Shown here piece by piece: positions 18,442 through 29,200 of a stretch of 64,000 nt of DNA. Made by a program: the position numbers and the translations under genes. Origin of the DNA: Sphingomicrobium marinum (GTDB taxonomy: Bacteria > Pseudomonadota > Alphaproteobacteria > Sphingomonadales > Sphingomonadaceae); assembly GCF_026157105.1 (NCBI RefSeq), contig NZ_JANPVQ010000001.1, forward strand, positions 2,163,501 through 2,227,500, given 5' to 3'. Position 1 is the stretch's first letter; each line of letters opens with the position of its first letter. The notes beneath the pieces were generated by a model. That model saw only the letters and a program-made list of their open reading frames with translations. It was not told where the DNA came from and made no database searches.

Positions 18442-19434
18442 TCACTGTCCTCCGCCAGGCAGCACCATGGCACTGCTGGCAATACGTTGTTCGGGCGCCT
18501 GGCGGGCGGTGATCTCGTCAGCCGCGCCCGGCGTCGCGACAGGATTGGGAATGTTGAGCGTCCAGCCCTTCGAGGTATCCAGATAGCCGCCGACATCGTT
18601 TTCGGCGCGATTGATGGGCGGACCCGCCGGCTTCGTCTCGGCGATCATCATTTCCTCGACCGGCGCCGGCTTGCCGAGGTAGCGCGTCGGGCGCAGTGCT
18701 GCCGGATCGTGTGGTTCGCCTGCATAGCGCTGGATGAATGCGGCGCGGCGACCCCACTGGCCCGGCCAGCGATAGAAGATGTGCAGCCCCGTCTTTTTCA
18801 CCTTGGTGAGCTTGGGCGCCCAATAGGGCGCGACATAGTCCGCATGATAATGCGTCGCCGTGCCGACCGACTGTTCGACCTTCCCCGCCAGCGCGTCCGC
18901 CGCGACCTGCTCGGCCGCTTTCCATGCCGCTGCGCCGGGTCGCCGCTCGAGCGAGCCATCGCAGGTAAAGCTGAACTGGCAGACCGGCTTTTTGGCGCCT
19001 TCGTAAACGACGCCGCAAACCGAGTTGGGATAAGCCGGGTGGCGCACGCGATTGAGCACGACCTGCGCGACCGCGCGGCGGCCCGCCAAGGGCTCGTAGC
19101 CCGCTTCGTAATAAATCGCCTGCGTGAGACACAGCTGGGCGCGGCGATAGTCGAGTCCGCTGGGTTGGCCGAAGGGGCGCGCCGCATCGAGCCCGCTACG
19201 ATCGATCGGCATCGAGGCATTGATAAGCTCGGCGCTTTCACCCGTGGCGCGATATTCGACCAGTTCTGCGCCAGTGGTCGCATCAACCAGCGCGGCGGTC
19301 TGCGACAACGGAATGCTTACCGCGGCCTGCGCTTTGGGCTGCTGCATTGCGACACCGACCAGCGCCATCAGCGCAGCGGCAAGCGCTGCGATCACCGCAA
19401 CCTGGACGCGTTTGAAAGTGAGGCGCTGGCTCAT
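18442..19434 (-). CDS. SleB/CwlJ-type cell wall hydrolase within the secretion operon
   Basis: A 330-residue protein with an N-terminal membrane anchor or signal (VAVIAALAAALMALVGVAM) and a Hydrolase_2 (PF07486, SleB/CwlJ) domain. The active-site segment reads AIYYEAGYEP with the catalytic Glu, followed by QVVLNRV and the later HYHADYV. These enzymes cleave peptidoglycan (glucosaminidase or lytic transglycosylase type). Its start overlaps the ABC exporter stop by 4 nt and its stop is 1 nt from the adaptor start, so it is a coupled member of the type I secretion operon. It may open the wall for TolC assembly or for anchoring the adhesin; that role is inference. Confidence 0.88.
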   Translation of the reverse strand: MSQRLTFKRVQVAVIAALAAALMALVGVAMQQPKAQAAVSIPLSQTAALVDATTGAELVEYRATGESAELINASMPIDRSGLDAARPFGQPSGLDYRRAQLCLTQAIYYEAGYEPLAGRRAVAQVVLNRVRHPAYPNSVCGVVYEGAKKPVCQFSFTCDGSLERRPGAAAWKAAEQVAADALAGKVEQSVGTATHYHADYVAPYWAPKLTKVKKTGLHIFYRWPGQWGRRAAFIQRYAGEPHDPAALRPTRYLGKPAPVEEMMIAETKPAGPPINRAENDVGGYLDTSKGWTLNIPNPVATPGAADEITARQAPEQRIASSAMVLPGGGQ

Positions 19435-21620
19435 TCGGGCCTCACCGTCACATTGCCCGTCGTCTGCTTGACCGGCGGCTTGCCCGCGCCGGCATTGGCG
19501 AGCGCATTCATCACCTCGTCGCGCGGGCCATCGGCAATGACCTTGCCCTTGTCGATGACGATCAGTCGATCGATGACCTTAAGCATCGATTTGCGGTGCG
19601 TGGACACGACGAGCGTCTGCTCCGGCGTCATCGCGGCCTGCAGCCGATCGATGAAATATTGTTCGGTCTGGGTGTCCATGTTGCCCGTCGGTTCATCGAG
19701 AAACAGCATCTTGGACGGGGCGACCAACGCGCGCGCCAGCACCAGCAAGGTACGCTGCCCGCCCGACAGGCGGCCGCCGCGTTCGCCGATGTCGAGATCG
19801 AAACCGGCTGCGCCCTGGCTGAGGAAAATGTCGGCGCCCGATTTCTTGACCGCATCGACCAGTTCTTCATCGCTCACCTGCGCCGCGCCCAGCATCAGGT
19901 TGTCGCGCACGGTGCCTGTGAACAGTTCGGCATCCTGCCCGACATAACGGAACGCTTCGCGAAGCTGGTGCGGGTGATATTGGCGGCTATCGAGCCCGTC
20001 GACCGTCATCACGCCTTCGCTTGGCGCATAGAGACCGCACAGCACACGGCCGAGCGTCGACTTGCCCGATGCAACGCGGCCGATAATACCGATCTTTTCG
20101 CCCGGGTTGATGGTGAAATTGAGCCCGTCGAGGCTATCGATCGCGGCGCCCGGATAACGGAAATGCAGGTCCTTCAACTCGATCCGGCCTTCGCGGATTT
20201 CGGGTACGACCGACCGCGTCGCCGATTGGCGTTCATCGGGCGCTTCCATCATTTCCTGAAGGCTGTCGAGCGTCGCCATCGCCTGCTTGCCGCGCGTCAT
20301 GAGCAGCGCCAACTGGCCGATTGGCGCCATGGCGCGACCGGCGATCATCACGATGGCGATGATACCGCCCATGGTGATCGCGCCAGCGTTGAACAGGAAG
20401 AAGCCGCCGATGATCAGCCCGACGGTCATTGCCTGCTGCGTCACCGATGCAAGGTTCACCGCCACCGCTGTCAGCCGGCGCATCTTTTCCTGCGTCGCCG
20501 CCGACATCGTGGCGAAACGACGCCAGCGGCCAAGCATCCGCCCTTCGGCGCGCGCCGCTTTTAGCGTTTCCACGCCGGCAATGCTTTCAACCAGCACGCT
20601 GTTCTGCAGCGAGGCGTCGGCCTGCGCATCGGTCGCAATGCGCCCCATGCCGCGGGTGATCGACAGGCCGACGATGACCATGATCGTGATGAAGACGATC
20701 GGCACCATGACCAGCCATCCGGCCAGCACCGCGATGAAGATCATGAAGATCCCCATGAAGGCGATATCGACCAGCAGCACGACGCTGGTCGAGGCAAAGA
20801 AATCGCGCACCTGCTCATATTCCGACACGCGGCGCGCAAAGGCGCCGGTCGAACCCTGGCGCTCGGCCATCGGCAGGTTCATGACCTTTTCGAAAATCTT
20901 TTGCGAATAGCGCGCATCGAGTTTGCGCCCGATTTCATCGACCAGCTGGCTACGCGCCAGTCTGAGGATGAAGTCGAAGACCAGTGCCAACGCCACGCCC
21001 AGCGCCAGCACCCAGAGCGAGCTGACGGTGTTGTTGGGAATGACGCGGTCGTAGACGTTCATGGTAAAGAGCGGCACCGCGAGCGCGAGCAGGTTGATCA
21101 CTAGCGCCGCGACGATGACCGGCCAGAACTGGCGGCGTGCTTTCCACACCTCCGACCAGAACCAGTGGGCGCGCTTTGCCTTGTCCCACGGACGCTCGCC
21201 CTCGCGCTCCTTGGTCGGATCGGGTTCGACGACGACCGCATTGCCGGTAAAATGTTCGGCCAGTTCGGTTGCCGGCACCCACTGCGTGCCTTCCATGCCA
21301 GGGGCATGGATGAGCGCATCGCCATCCTTGAGTTCAATGAGGACTGCCGCGCCACCTTCCAGTTGCAGGATGGCGGGAAGCTGCGCTTCCTTCCAGCCGC
21401 GCAGACGGCGCGACACGGGAAAGCCCCGCATCCCGACCTGGTCGAGCGCGGGTTCGATCTGGTGAAACGGGAGCCTGCCGTCTGCGTCGAGCGCCAGCCC
21501 GGCACGCAAAAGGACCGGCGCGGAAGGCCGGTCCTGCTCGCGGGCCACATAGGCCAGACAATCGAGGACGGAATCGATCTCGTTATGCGTGGCGCTTGCC
21601 AGCCAGTGATCCGAAGTCAA
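19431..21620 (-). CDS. Type I secretion ABC exporter (LapB-like) with degenerate C39-like domain
   Basis: A 729-residue exporter. Residues 1-130 form a C39-peptidase-like domain whose catalytic Cys is not seen, the non-cleaving docking domain of RTX-type exporters. The membrane domain spans about 165-430. The ATPase has Walker A GRVASGKST, signature LSGGQ, Walker B MLFLDEPTGN and the H-loop STHR. It should drive one-step export of the adjacent giant adhesin through the adaptor and TolC. The start is TTG at 21620 with GGGGACGG upstream. The ATG of the hydrolase overlaps its stop (ATGA). Confidence 0.93.
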   Translation of the reverse strand: MTSDHWLASATHNEIDSVLDCLAYVAREQDRPSAPVLLRAGLALDADGRLPFHQIEPALDQVGMRGFPVSRRLRGWKEAQLPAILQLEGGAAVLIELKDGDALIHAPGMEGTQWVPATELAEHFTGNAVVVEPDPTKEREGERPWDKAKRAHWFWSEVWKARRQFWPVIVAALVINLLALAVPLFTMNVYDRVIPNNTVSSLWVLALGVALALVFDFILRLARSQLVDEIGRKLDARYSQKIFEKVMNLPMAERQGSTGAFARRVSEYEQVRDFFASTSVVLLVDIAFMGIFMIFIAVLAGWLVMVPIVFITIMVIVGLSITRGMGRIATDAQADASLQNSVLVESIAGVETLKAARAEGRMLGRWRRFATMSAATQEKMRRLTAVAVNLASVTQQAMTVGLIIGGFFLFNAGAITMGGIIAIVMIAGRAMAPIGQLALLMTRGKQAMATLDSLQEMMEAPDERQSATRSVVPEIREGRIELKDLHFRYPGAAIDSLDGLNFTINPGEKIGIIGRVASGKSTLGRVLCGLYAPSEGVMTVDGLDSRQYHPHQLREAFRYVGQDAELFTGTVRDNLMLGAAQVSDEELVDAVKKSGADIFLSQGAAGFDLDIGERGGRLSGGQRTLLVLARALVAPSKMLFLDEPTGNMDTQTEQYFIDRLQAAMTPEQTLVVSTHRKSMLKVIDRLIVIDKGKVIADGPRDEVMNALANAGAGKPPVKQTTGNVTVRPE

Positions 21621-21636
21621 ATTCCGTCCCCATATA

Positions 21637-23157
21637 TTACATATCGTCCGAAGAACCGACCGAACTGGTCGAGTTGGCGCGCGTTTCCGCGGCCTCTTCG
21701 GGCGAATTGTGATTCTCTACCATTCCATCATAGCTCGAACCGATTTCGACGGGAGCGCCGACAATCATGCGTCCCGAACCGGTACGCTCGTCCTTCCAGC
21801 CATCGTAGACCGGGCCGACGCTATAATCGTCGCGCTCGTTCGAGTATGCGTGGCTCGACATTTCAAGACCCATCGCCTCGAGGAGGTTGTTGGTCGCGGC
21901 CAGCACGCGATACTGCGCGTAGAGCTGCGCCAGCTTCGACACTTCGAGCTGCGCCTGCACATTGGCGCGCGTGTTCTGCGCATCGAGCACGTCGAGCAGC
22001 GAACGGCGGCCCACGTTGAACTGCTCGCGGTACGACAGGAGCAAATCGTCCGAGACATTGCTCTGCTCTTGTAGCTGTTCGACCAGGCGGCCCTGGTTGG
22101 TGAGCCGGCTCCAGGCCGAGCGGACGGTTTCAACCGCTTCGCGCTGGCGCGAGAAGAGCAGTGCCTGCTGCTGGTTGGCGCGGGCACGCTGCTCGCGGAC
22201 GTTGGCGCGGTTGGCACCACCGTCGAACAGGTTCCAGCGCATCACGCCGCGGGCCATCAGGTCCGTGGTGTCGCCGGTGAAGCCGTCGATGTCGTGGCCG
22301 TAGCGCGCGCGACCTTCGACCGAGAAGGTCGGACCCATTTCGGCCTTGGCCTTCATCGTCAATTCGTTGGCCGCGGCAAGATCGGCGACCGCTTCTTCGA
22401 CCAGCGGATTGTTCTCCTTGGCAAGCATTTCGGCAGCATAGAGCGATTCGGGCATCGCCGCGGAAAGATCGGGCGGCATCGTGACATCACCGATCGGCAT
22501 ACCGGTCAGGCGCTGGAAGGTGATGGCCGCCGTATCGAGCTCTTCCTGAGCTTCGACCACGCGGGCTTCGGCTGCGCGATAGCGCTCCTGTGCCTGCTGC
22601 AGATCGGCGATCGAAATCGAATCCTGCTCGACACCGGCGCGCAGGTCGTCAGCGAGCATGCGGTGAAAGTTCGCATTGTCGACCTCGATCGCCACCAGAC
22701 GCTGCTGGAGGATATAATCGATGTAAGCGCGGCTGGTGTTCAGCGCGATGAATTCGCTGCGCTCTTCGATCCGCGCGGCCGCTGCATCGGTGCGCGCCGC
22801 CTGGTAGCGGATCTCCGCTTCGCGCGCGCCATTGTCCATGAGGAGCAAGTCGGCAATCGCCTGCGCTTCGATCGGGTAGAGCGTTTCATCCGCGATATCG
22901 AGGCTGCGACGGGTCGGGTTGCGAAGTTCGCGGATCCCGCCCGACACCTCGACCGAGAGGCGCGGATAATAGAGGCCTTCCGCCTGACGCAGTTCTTCGA
23001 ACGTGGCCTGCTTGTTATAATAGGCCTGGTGGATTTCAGGGTTGGTCTGCAACGCCTCCTGGATGGCGGTTTTCAGGTCAACCGCGCCGGCCGGCGTGGC
23101 CATCGCTGCGGCCGCGAGCACCGCTCCGGGAACGATCATCGTCCAGTGCTTCTTCAT
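21637..23157 (-). CDS. TolC-family outer membrane channel (LapE-like)
   Basis: A 506-residue TolC family protein with signal peptide (residues 1-27, ending PAGAVD) and the two outer membrane efflux repeats with long coiled coils. Tell-tale parts are LKTAIQEALQTNPEI near the N-terminus and LLSYREQFNVGRRSLLDVLDAQN in the second repeat, here quoted in pieces as FNVGRRSLLDVLD. The ATG at 23157 (MKKHW) is chosen over the upstream frame extension, which lacks a signal. It lies between the adhesin and exporter genes and should form the outer membrane pore, and in a Lap-like model the anchor for the adhesin. Confidence 0.92.
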   Translation of the reverse strand: MKKHWTMIVPGAVLAAAAMATPAGAVDLKTAIQEALQTNPEIHQAYYNKQATFEELRQAEGLYYPRLSVEVSGGIRELRNPTRRSLDIADETLYPIEAQAIADLLLMDNGAREAEIRYQAARTDAAAARIEERSEFIALNTSRAYIDYILQQRLVAIEVDNANFHRMLADDLRAGVEQDSISIADLQQAQERYRAAEARVVEAQEELDTAAITFQRLTGMPIGDVTMPPDLSAAMPESLYAAEMLAKENNPLVEEAVADLAAANELTMKAKAEMGPTFSVEGRARYGHDIDGFTGDTTDLMARGVMRWNLFDGGANRANVREQRARANQQQALLFSRQREAVETVRSAWSRLTNQGRLVEQLQEQSNVSDDLLLSYREQFNVGRRSLLDVLDAQNTRANVQAQLEVSKLAQLYAQYRVLAATNNLLEAMGLEMSSHAYSNERDDYSVGPVYDGWKDERTGSGRMIVGAPVEIGSSYDGMVENHNSPEEAAETRANSTSSVGSSDDM

Positions 23158-23192
23158 GTCATGCCCCTCTACTGGTCTTTCCGTGGTTGAGA

Positions 23193-23212
23193 CCCCCGCG
23201 TCCACACGGGGG
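23193..23212 (-). promoter_or_regulatory. Intercistronic stem-loop between adhesin and TolC genes
   Basis: On the transcribed strand CCCCCGTG-TGGA-CGCGGGGG: an 8-bp stem (one G-T pair) with a 4-nt loop, in the 75-nt gap between the adhesin stop and the tolC start. No T-run follows, so it is more likely a partial terminator, pause or mRNA stabiliser than a full terminator. Confidence 0.5.
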
Positions 23213-23232
23213 CCTGCCATTTCGTTCGATGC

Positions 23233-26200
23233 CTAAGCCGACATCACCATGTCGTGATGCAGCACCATTGCTTCCATCACCATGATATCCTGAGTCGCAA
23301 AGGTAAATCCACCCTCGAAACCCATGTTAAAGCTGGCGAAGTCTCCCAGCGGCGCAATCGCCGCCAGACCACCGTCGCCGAACAGGCCGCCTTCGCCAAG
23401 ATTGGCGAGGATGGCATCGACCGGATCCATGTCGCCGCCCATCAGGGCGTCGCTCAGGATGTTGCCGAGATCGTGGCCGAGACCCGCTTCGTTGGCAGCA
23501 AGCGCCGCCATCGCGTCGGCGCCCGGCATCGCGATCATGTCGTTGGCCGCGAAGACCGGGAATCCGGCATCGTTGCCTGCGACCGGCGCCATGTCATTCG
23601 CCAGCGGCGCAAAGTCCGGTTCCAGCATCGGCTGGATGGCGTCGAGCGAGCCAGCCTGCGGCAGCGCGGTGCCGCCAAGACCGCCGTCGAACACCGGATT
23701 GGCCGCGATGCCGAAGCCGCCCTCGATCCCCGGCAGGCCGAAATCGGCACCGTCGGTGATCGGCGTGACCTGCATGAAGCTGGCCGAAAGCGACTGGTCG
23801 AACATCGGCGTGTAGGCATCGAGCATCGGCGCCGAAGCGGTGGCGAAGCTGCCCGCCATCGCATAGTCCATCGACATGCCGGCGATCATCGCTCCGCCCA
23901 CCATCAGCGAGCTGTTGAGGCCCGACTGCTGGAGCGACAGGCCGTTGTCGTTGAGCGCGGTCTTGCTGAAGCTGGCCAGCGTGAGCGACCCCGTTGACAC
24001 CGACGCGTCGTCGATGGTGGTCGAGACGTTCTCATACGGCGGGCCGCTACCATCCTGGTCGACGACCGTGGTGACCGTGCCATCGGCGGTATCGCCATCG
24101 GCGTCGGTGTAGGTGACATCGAATTCCTGGATGATGTCGGTACCTGCACTTTCGGTGCCGATCGTGAAGACGCTAAGGTCGAACGGCTGACCGCTCACTC
24201 CCTGCACGATGATAGCGCTGAACTCCGCAGTAGTTTCGATGGCGTAAGTGTCACCCTGCTGGATGCCGCTGAACGTCACCGAACCATCGGCATTGCGCGT
24301 AGCGCTCGCACCGAAACCGATCGACGCCGTCTGGCCGACCATCAGAGTCGTGATATCCAGCGTGGCAGTTTGACCAGTGTTGTAATCAGTCACCGATACC
24401 GACGTGATCTGCACAAGGCTCTCACCCGGTCCAAGCCCGTCGACCGGGTAAGTGTCGGGCGCATCCGCCGGATCGTTGTCGGTGTCGATCGCATAGACCC
24501 GGAAGGTGGCCGTCTGGGCCTGGTTGCCCTGCACCTGCGTCACGAGCTGTTCGTAGGACGTCGTCTGCTGGCGCCCGGTAAACTGCAGACCGGTAGGAGT
24601 GGACGTCAGATCGGTAACGAACCCGATACGCAGGAATTCACCGACATTGATCGACTGGTTGTTCACACCGATACTGCCGTCGCCTTGCTTGCTGGTGTTG
24701 ACCGTACCGATCGTGTTGCCATCCGAACCGCGCGCAACCGCGCCCACCGGATCCCCGATCCCTATGCCGAGCGTGTCATTGTTACCCGCTTTGACATTGC
24801 CGAAGTCGCTAAAGGTGGTCGACGTTCCGTTGGTGAGGTCGCCGTTCACGTCGAAGTTATAGGTGCCGTCACCATTGAGCGTCACCGTGAAGCCGACATC
24901 GCCGGCAACGCCGGTGGGATCGGTCGTCGCGACGATCTGGCCGGTGCCGTCGCCGAACAGGTAAAGCTGCTGCCCTGCCAGGCCAACAAGATTACCATCG
25001 GTGTCCTGCGCCATCACACCATCGGTGATGTTGAACACGTAGGATCCCGGGAGGTCGGCACCGGTCGCGATATTAAGCGCGACATTCGAAACCGCCGGCT
25101 GATCGCCATCGAGCGAGACCGCAACGTCGGGCGCAAAGTCGCTCGGCGCATCGTCACCGAAGACAATCGTCAGTTCGGCGGGCGCGCTCTCTTCATTCTC
25201 GCTGTCGATCGCGGTGTATAGAAGTGCGATCGCATCGGCTACTTCGCCATCGTCCCCGCCATCGTGCAGGTAGTTCTGCAGCAGCGTGACGGTATACTCG
25301 CCAGTCGACTGGTCGATCACGACCGTGAAGACATCGCCGCGCGTCCCGCTGGTCGCGGTAAGCGTATTGCTGCCGCCATCCCAGCTATAGGTCAGCGTTT
25401 CGAGGCCGATGTCCTGGACCACGCCGTCCATCGCTGCAAAGCTGTAGGTCCCCGGCGCGTCGTTGCCGAAGGTGCCGCCAAACGAGCCCACGAAGACCGT
25501 CTCGTCATTGAGGCCGGCACCGCTGTCACCGACGTCGGCGTCGATATCGTCGACATTCGTCGAGTTGCCGGTACCAAAACCGTCATCATCGACTGCTGCC
25601 GAAACGTTGAACGCCGTCGGGTTGCTGTCGTCTTCCAGGTTGATCGTCACCGTCGCGATCGACTTGTCGCCATCGCCGTCGGTGATCTCGTACTGGAACT
25701 GGACCGAACCCTCTTCATTTGCGGCCGGCGAGTAGGTGAAGGTCCCATCGCCGTTATAGACAAGGTTGCCCGCACCGGTCAGCGAACCACCGACCAGCGC
25801 CACGTCGACATCGGCAACGCCATCGGCACCCTTTACGTCATTGGCCAGAACGTCGACCGTCACATCAGTGTTTTCGCCGTTCTGGTCGGCCTGATTGACC
25901 GTGTCGTTGTTGGCGGTGGGAACGTCATCGATGACATCGATCGTGATCGTCCCCTGCACGGTGTTGCCGTTGGCATCGGTGGCTTCGTAGGTAAAGACAT
26001 CGACCGCCGGAACGTTGTTTTCGCCATTATTGGCAGTCGTGCCATCGACTGGCGACGTCAGCGTGTAGCTGTAGGTGCCGTCCGAATTGAGCGTCAACGT
26101 GCCGTTCGATCCTACGTTCGAACCGACGACCGCATAATTTACAGCATCGGCAACCATGAGCGTACCGCCCGCGGTTTCGCTATTGGTGCCCCCGGCAGAG

Positions 26201-29200
26201 CCGATACCGTCAAGGCCGTCTTCGTCGACCGAGATCGTGTCGTTGTCCGCGACCAGCGTCACGTCAGCCAGGTTGATCGTGATCGTCGTGGTCGACGTGT
26301 CGCCGTCACCATCGGTGATGGTGTAGGTGAACGTGTCGGTTTCGTCGCCGCTGATCGCATCGGCGGTCGACTGATAGGTGTAGCTACCATCCGCGTTAAT
26401 CGTGAGCGAGCCGTAGGCCCCCACGATCGGCGAGCCGACATTTCCCGACACCGGGCCGGCAACGTTGCCGGCGACCACGCCGGTCACTTCGTTATCGACC
26501 ACATCGGCGAAGTCGGCACCGATCGTGTCGTTGTCGACCACGTTGCCCATGACCGAGGCACCCTCGGTCACGTTGGCGCTGTCCACGACCGCGGTCGGGA
26601 CGTCGTCGACGATGTCGATCGTGATGGTCGACGTCGTCGTGTTACCGTCCATGTCGGTCACCTCATAGGTGAAGGTCTCGACATTGTTTTCGGTGGTCGC
26701 GCCATTATCGGCATCCGCGCCATCGACCGGCGCATTAAGCGTGTAGACCCACGTGCCGTCGGGGTTGATGACCAGCGTACCGTTTGAACCGGTACCCGAA
26801 CCAACGAGCGCGAAGCTGTTGCCACCGTTGCCGCCCGATACATTGTCGTTGAGGTTCCCCGATGCCTGCTCGGGCGCGTTGGGGGTCGAGCCAATCGCCA
26901 GCTCGGCTTCGTTGACCGAGGCGTCCTCATTGTTGGCGGCCAGGTTGCTGTCGCCGACATTGATGGTCAGCGTGACCGTGGAGGTGTCGCCATCGCCATC
27001 GGTGATGGTGTAGACGAAGACATCCTGCACATCGCCGACATTGGGATCGGCTTCATAGGTGTAGCTGCCGTCCGCATTGAGCGTCAGCGTGCCGTAGGTG
27101 CCCGCCACCGCGACACCGACATCGCCCGACACCGGGTTCGAGATGTCGTTACCCGCCGCAACGCCCGTCACCGCACCGCCCGGCGCAGCGCCATCGGCGC
27201 CGAGCACGTCGTTGGGCAGAACGTTACCCGAGGTATCTGCGCCTTCGGTGACGCTATCGACATCCGCCGTCGCCGTCGGAACATCGTCGCGCACGTCGAT
27301 GGTGATTGTGCCCTGGACGGTGTTGCCGTCGGCATCGGTCGCCACATAGGTGAAGACATCGACGCCCGGAACGACATTCTCGTCATTATCGGCGGTCAAG
27401 CCGTCGACCGGCGTGGTCAGCGTATAGCTGTAGGTGCCGTCATTGTTGAGCGTGAGCGTGCCGTTCGAACCGACGTTCGAGCCGACCAGCGCGTACTCTA
27501 CCGCCCCGGCAACCATCAGCGTACCGCCTGCGGTTTCGCTGTTGGTGCCACCGGCCGAACCAATGCCATCGAGACCGTCTTCGTCGACCGTGATCGTATC
27601 GTTGTCCGCGACCAGCGTCACGTCATCGACATTGATATCGATCGTGGCGGTCGAAGTGTCGCCGTCACCATCGGTGATGGTGTAGGTGAACGTGTCGGTC
27701 GCACCCGGCGCGGCCACCGCATCCGGATCCGATTCATAGGTATAGCTGCCGTCCGCATTGATCGTCAGCGTGCCGTAAAGGCCTGCAACGCTCGCGCCGA
27801 CATTACCCGATACCGGACCGGCCACATTGCCCGCAGCAACGCCGGTGACTTCATTGTCGGCCACTTCCGCGCCATCGGCGCCGATCGTATCGTTATCGAC
27901 GACGTTGCCCATGACCGAGGCGCCCTCGGTCACGCTGGCGCTGTCGACGACCGCAGTCGGGACGTCGTCGACGATGTCGATCGTGATGGTCGACGTCGTC
28001 GTGTTGCCGTCAGCGTCGGTCACCTCGTAGGTGAAGGTCTCGACATTGTTGACGACGTTGTTGCCATTATCGGCATCCGCGCCATCGACCGGCGAATTGA
28101 GCGTGTAGACCCAGGTGCCGTCGGGGTTGATGACCAGCGTACCGTTCGACCCGGTGCCCGAACCCACGAGCGCAAAGCTGTTGCCGCCAGCGCCGCCCGA
28201 TACATTGTCATTGAGATTGCCCGATGCCGTTTCCGGCGCATCCGGTGCCGAGCCTTCCGCCAACTGGGCCTCGAAGACCGCCGCATCCTCGTTGGTGGCC
28301 GCCAGGCCTGAATCCGCGACATCGATGGTCAGGGTGACCGTCGACGTGTCGCCGTCACCGTCGGTGATGGTATAGACGAAGACGTCCTGCACAGCGCCGA
28401 CATTGGGATCGGCTTCGTAGGTGTAGCTGCCATTGGCGTTAAGCGTGAGCGTCCCGTAGGTGCCCGCCACCGCGACGCCGACATCGCCCGAAACGGGGTT
28501 CGACGTATCGCTGCCCGCGGCAACACCCGTCACCGGGCCGCCAGGCGCAGCGCCATCGGCGCCGATCACATCGTTGGTGAAGACATTGCCGCCGACGGAA
28601 CCGCCTTCGGACACGTTGTTCATGTCGAGCGTGGCGGTGGGCACGTCGTCGACGATCTCGACGTCGAGACTACCGGTAGCCATGTCGACGTCCTGATCGG
28701 TGACCTTGACCTCGAACGAACGGATGATGGGATCTTCGCCCGCATTGCCGTGGAGCAGCGCGTTGGCGTCGAGTTCATATTCGTAGATGAAGGTGCCGCC
28801 GATTACCAAGCCGTTGAGGTCGGTATCGGGGATGAAGTCGGTGATACGAAGCTCGCCGTAATCATCCGCGATCGTCTTGGCGCCGAGGAAGACGCCGTTC
28901 TCGATGATCAGGACACCGCCAACCCAGACGTCATCTACGCCATCGGCGGCTTCGAACGAGAAGCTGTTGCCATCGACCAGCGATTCCGGGGTCGTGTCCG
29001 AACCCGCGGGCAGATCGTCTTCGTCGACGCTGAGCTCGGGGCCCTGGCCGTCGAGACCGTTGAGCACGACGGGATCGTTCTCACCATCCATGATGATGGT
29101 CAGGAACGCCGGCGAGGAATCGCCGTCATTGTCGAGCAGCGTGTAGCTGAATTCTTCGACAAGCGATTCGCCGTCGGTCAGCGCATTGAGCGCATCGATG

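Noticed and set aside
19431-21620. Active bacteriocin-type C39 protease in the exporter
   Set aside because: The catalytic Cys context is absent and no double-glycine leader peptide is nearby; it fits the non-cleaving docking domain.
25264-26787. A 507-codon open frame antisense to the adhesin
   Set aside because: Produced by the repetitive Asp/Thr/Gly codons of the adhesin in a GC-rich genome; no domain or start signal.
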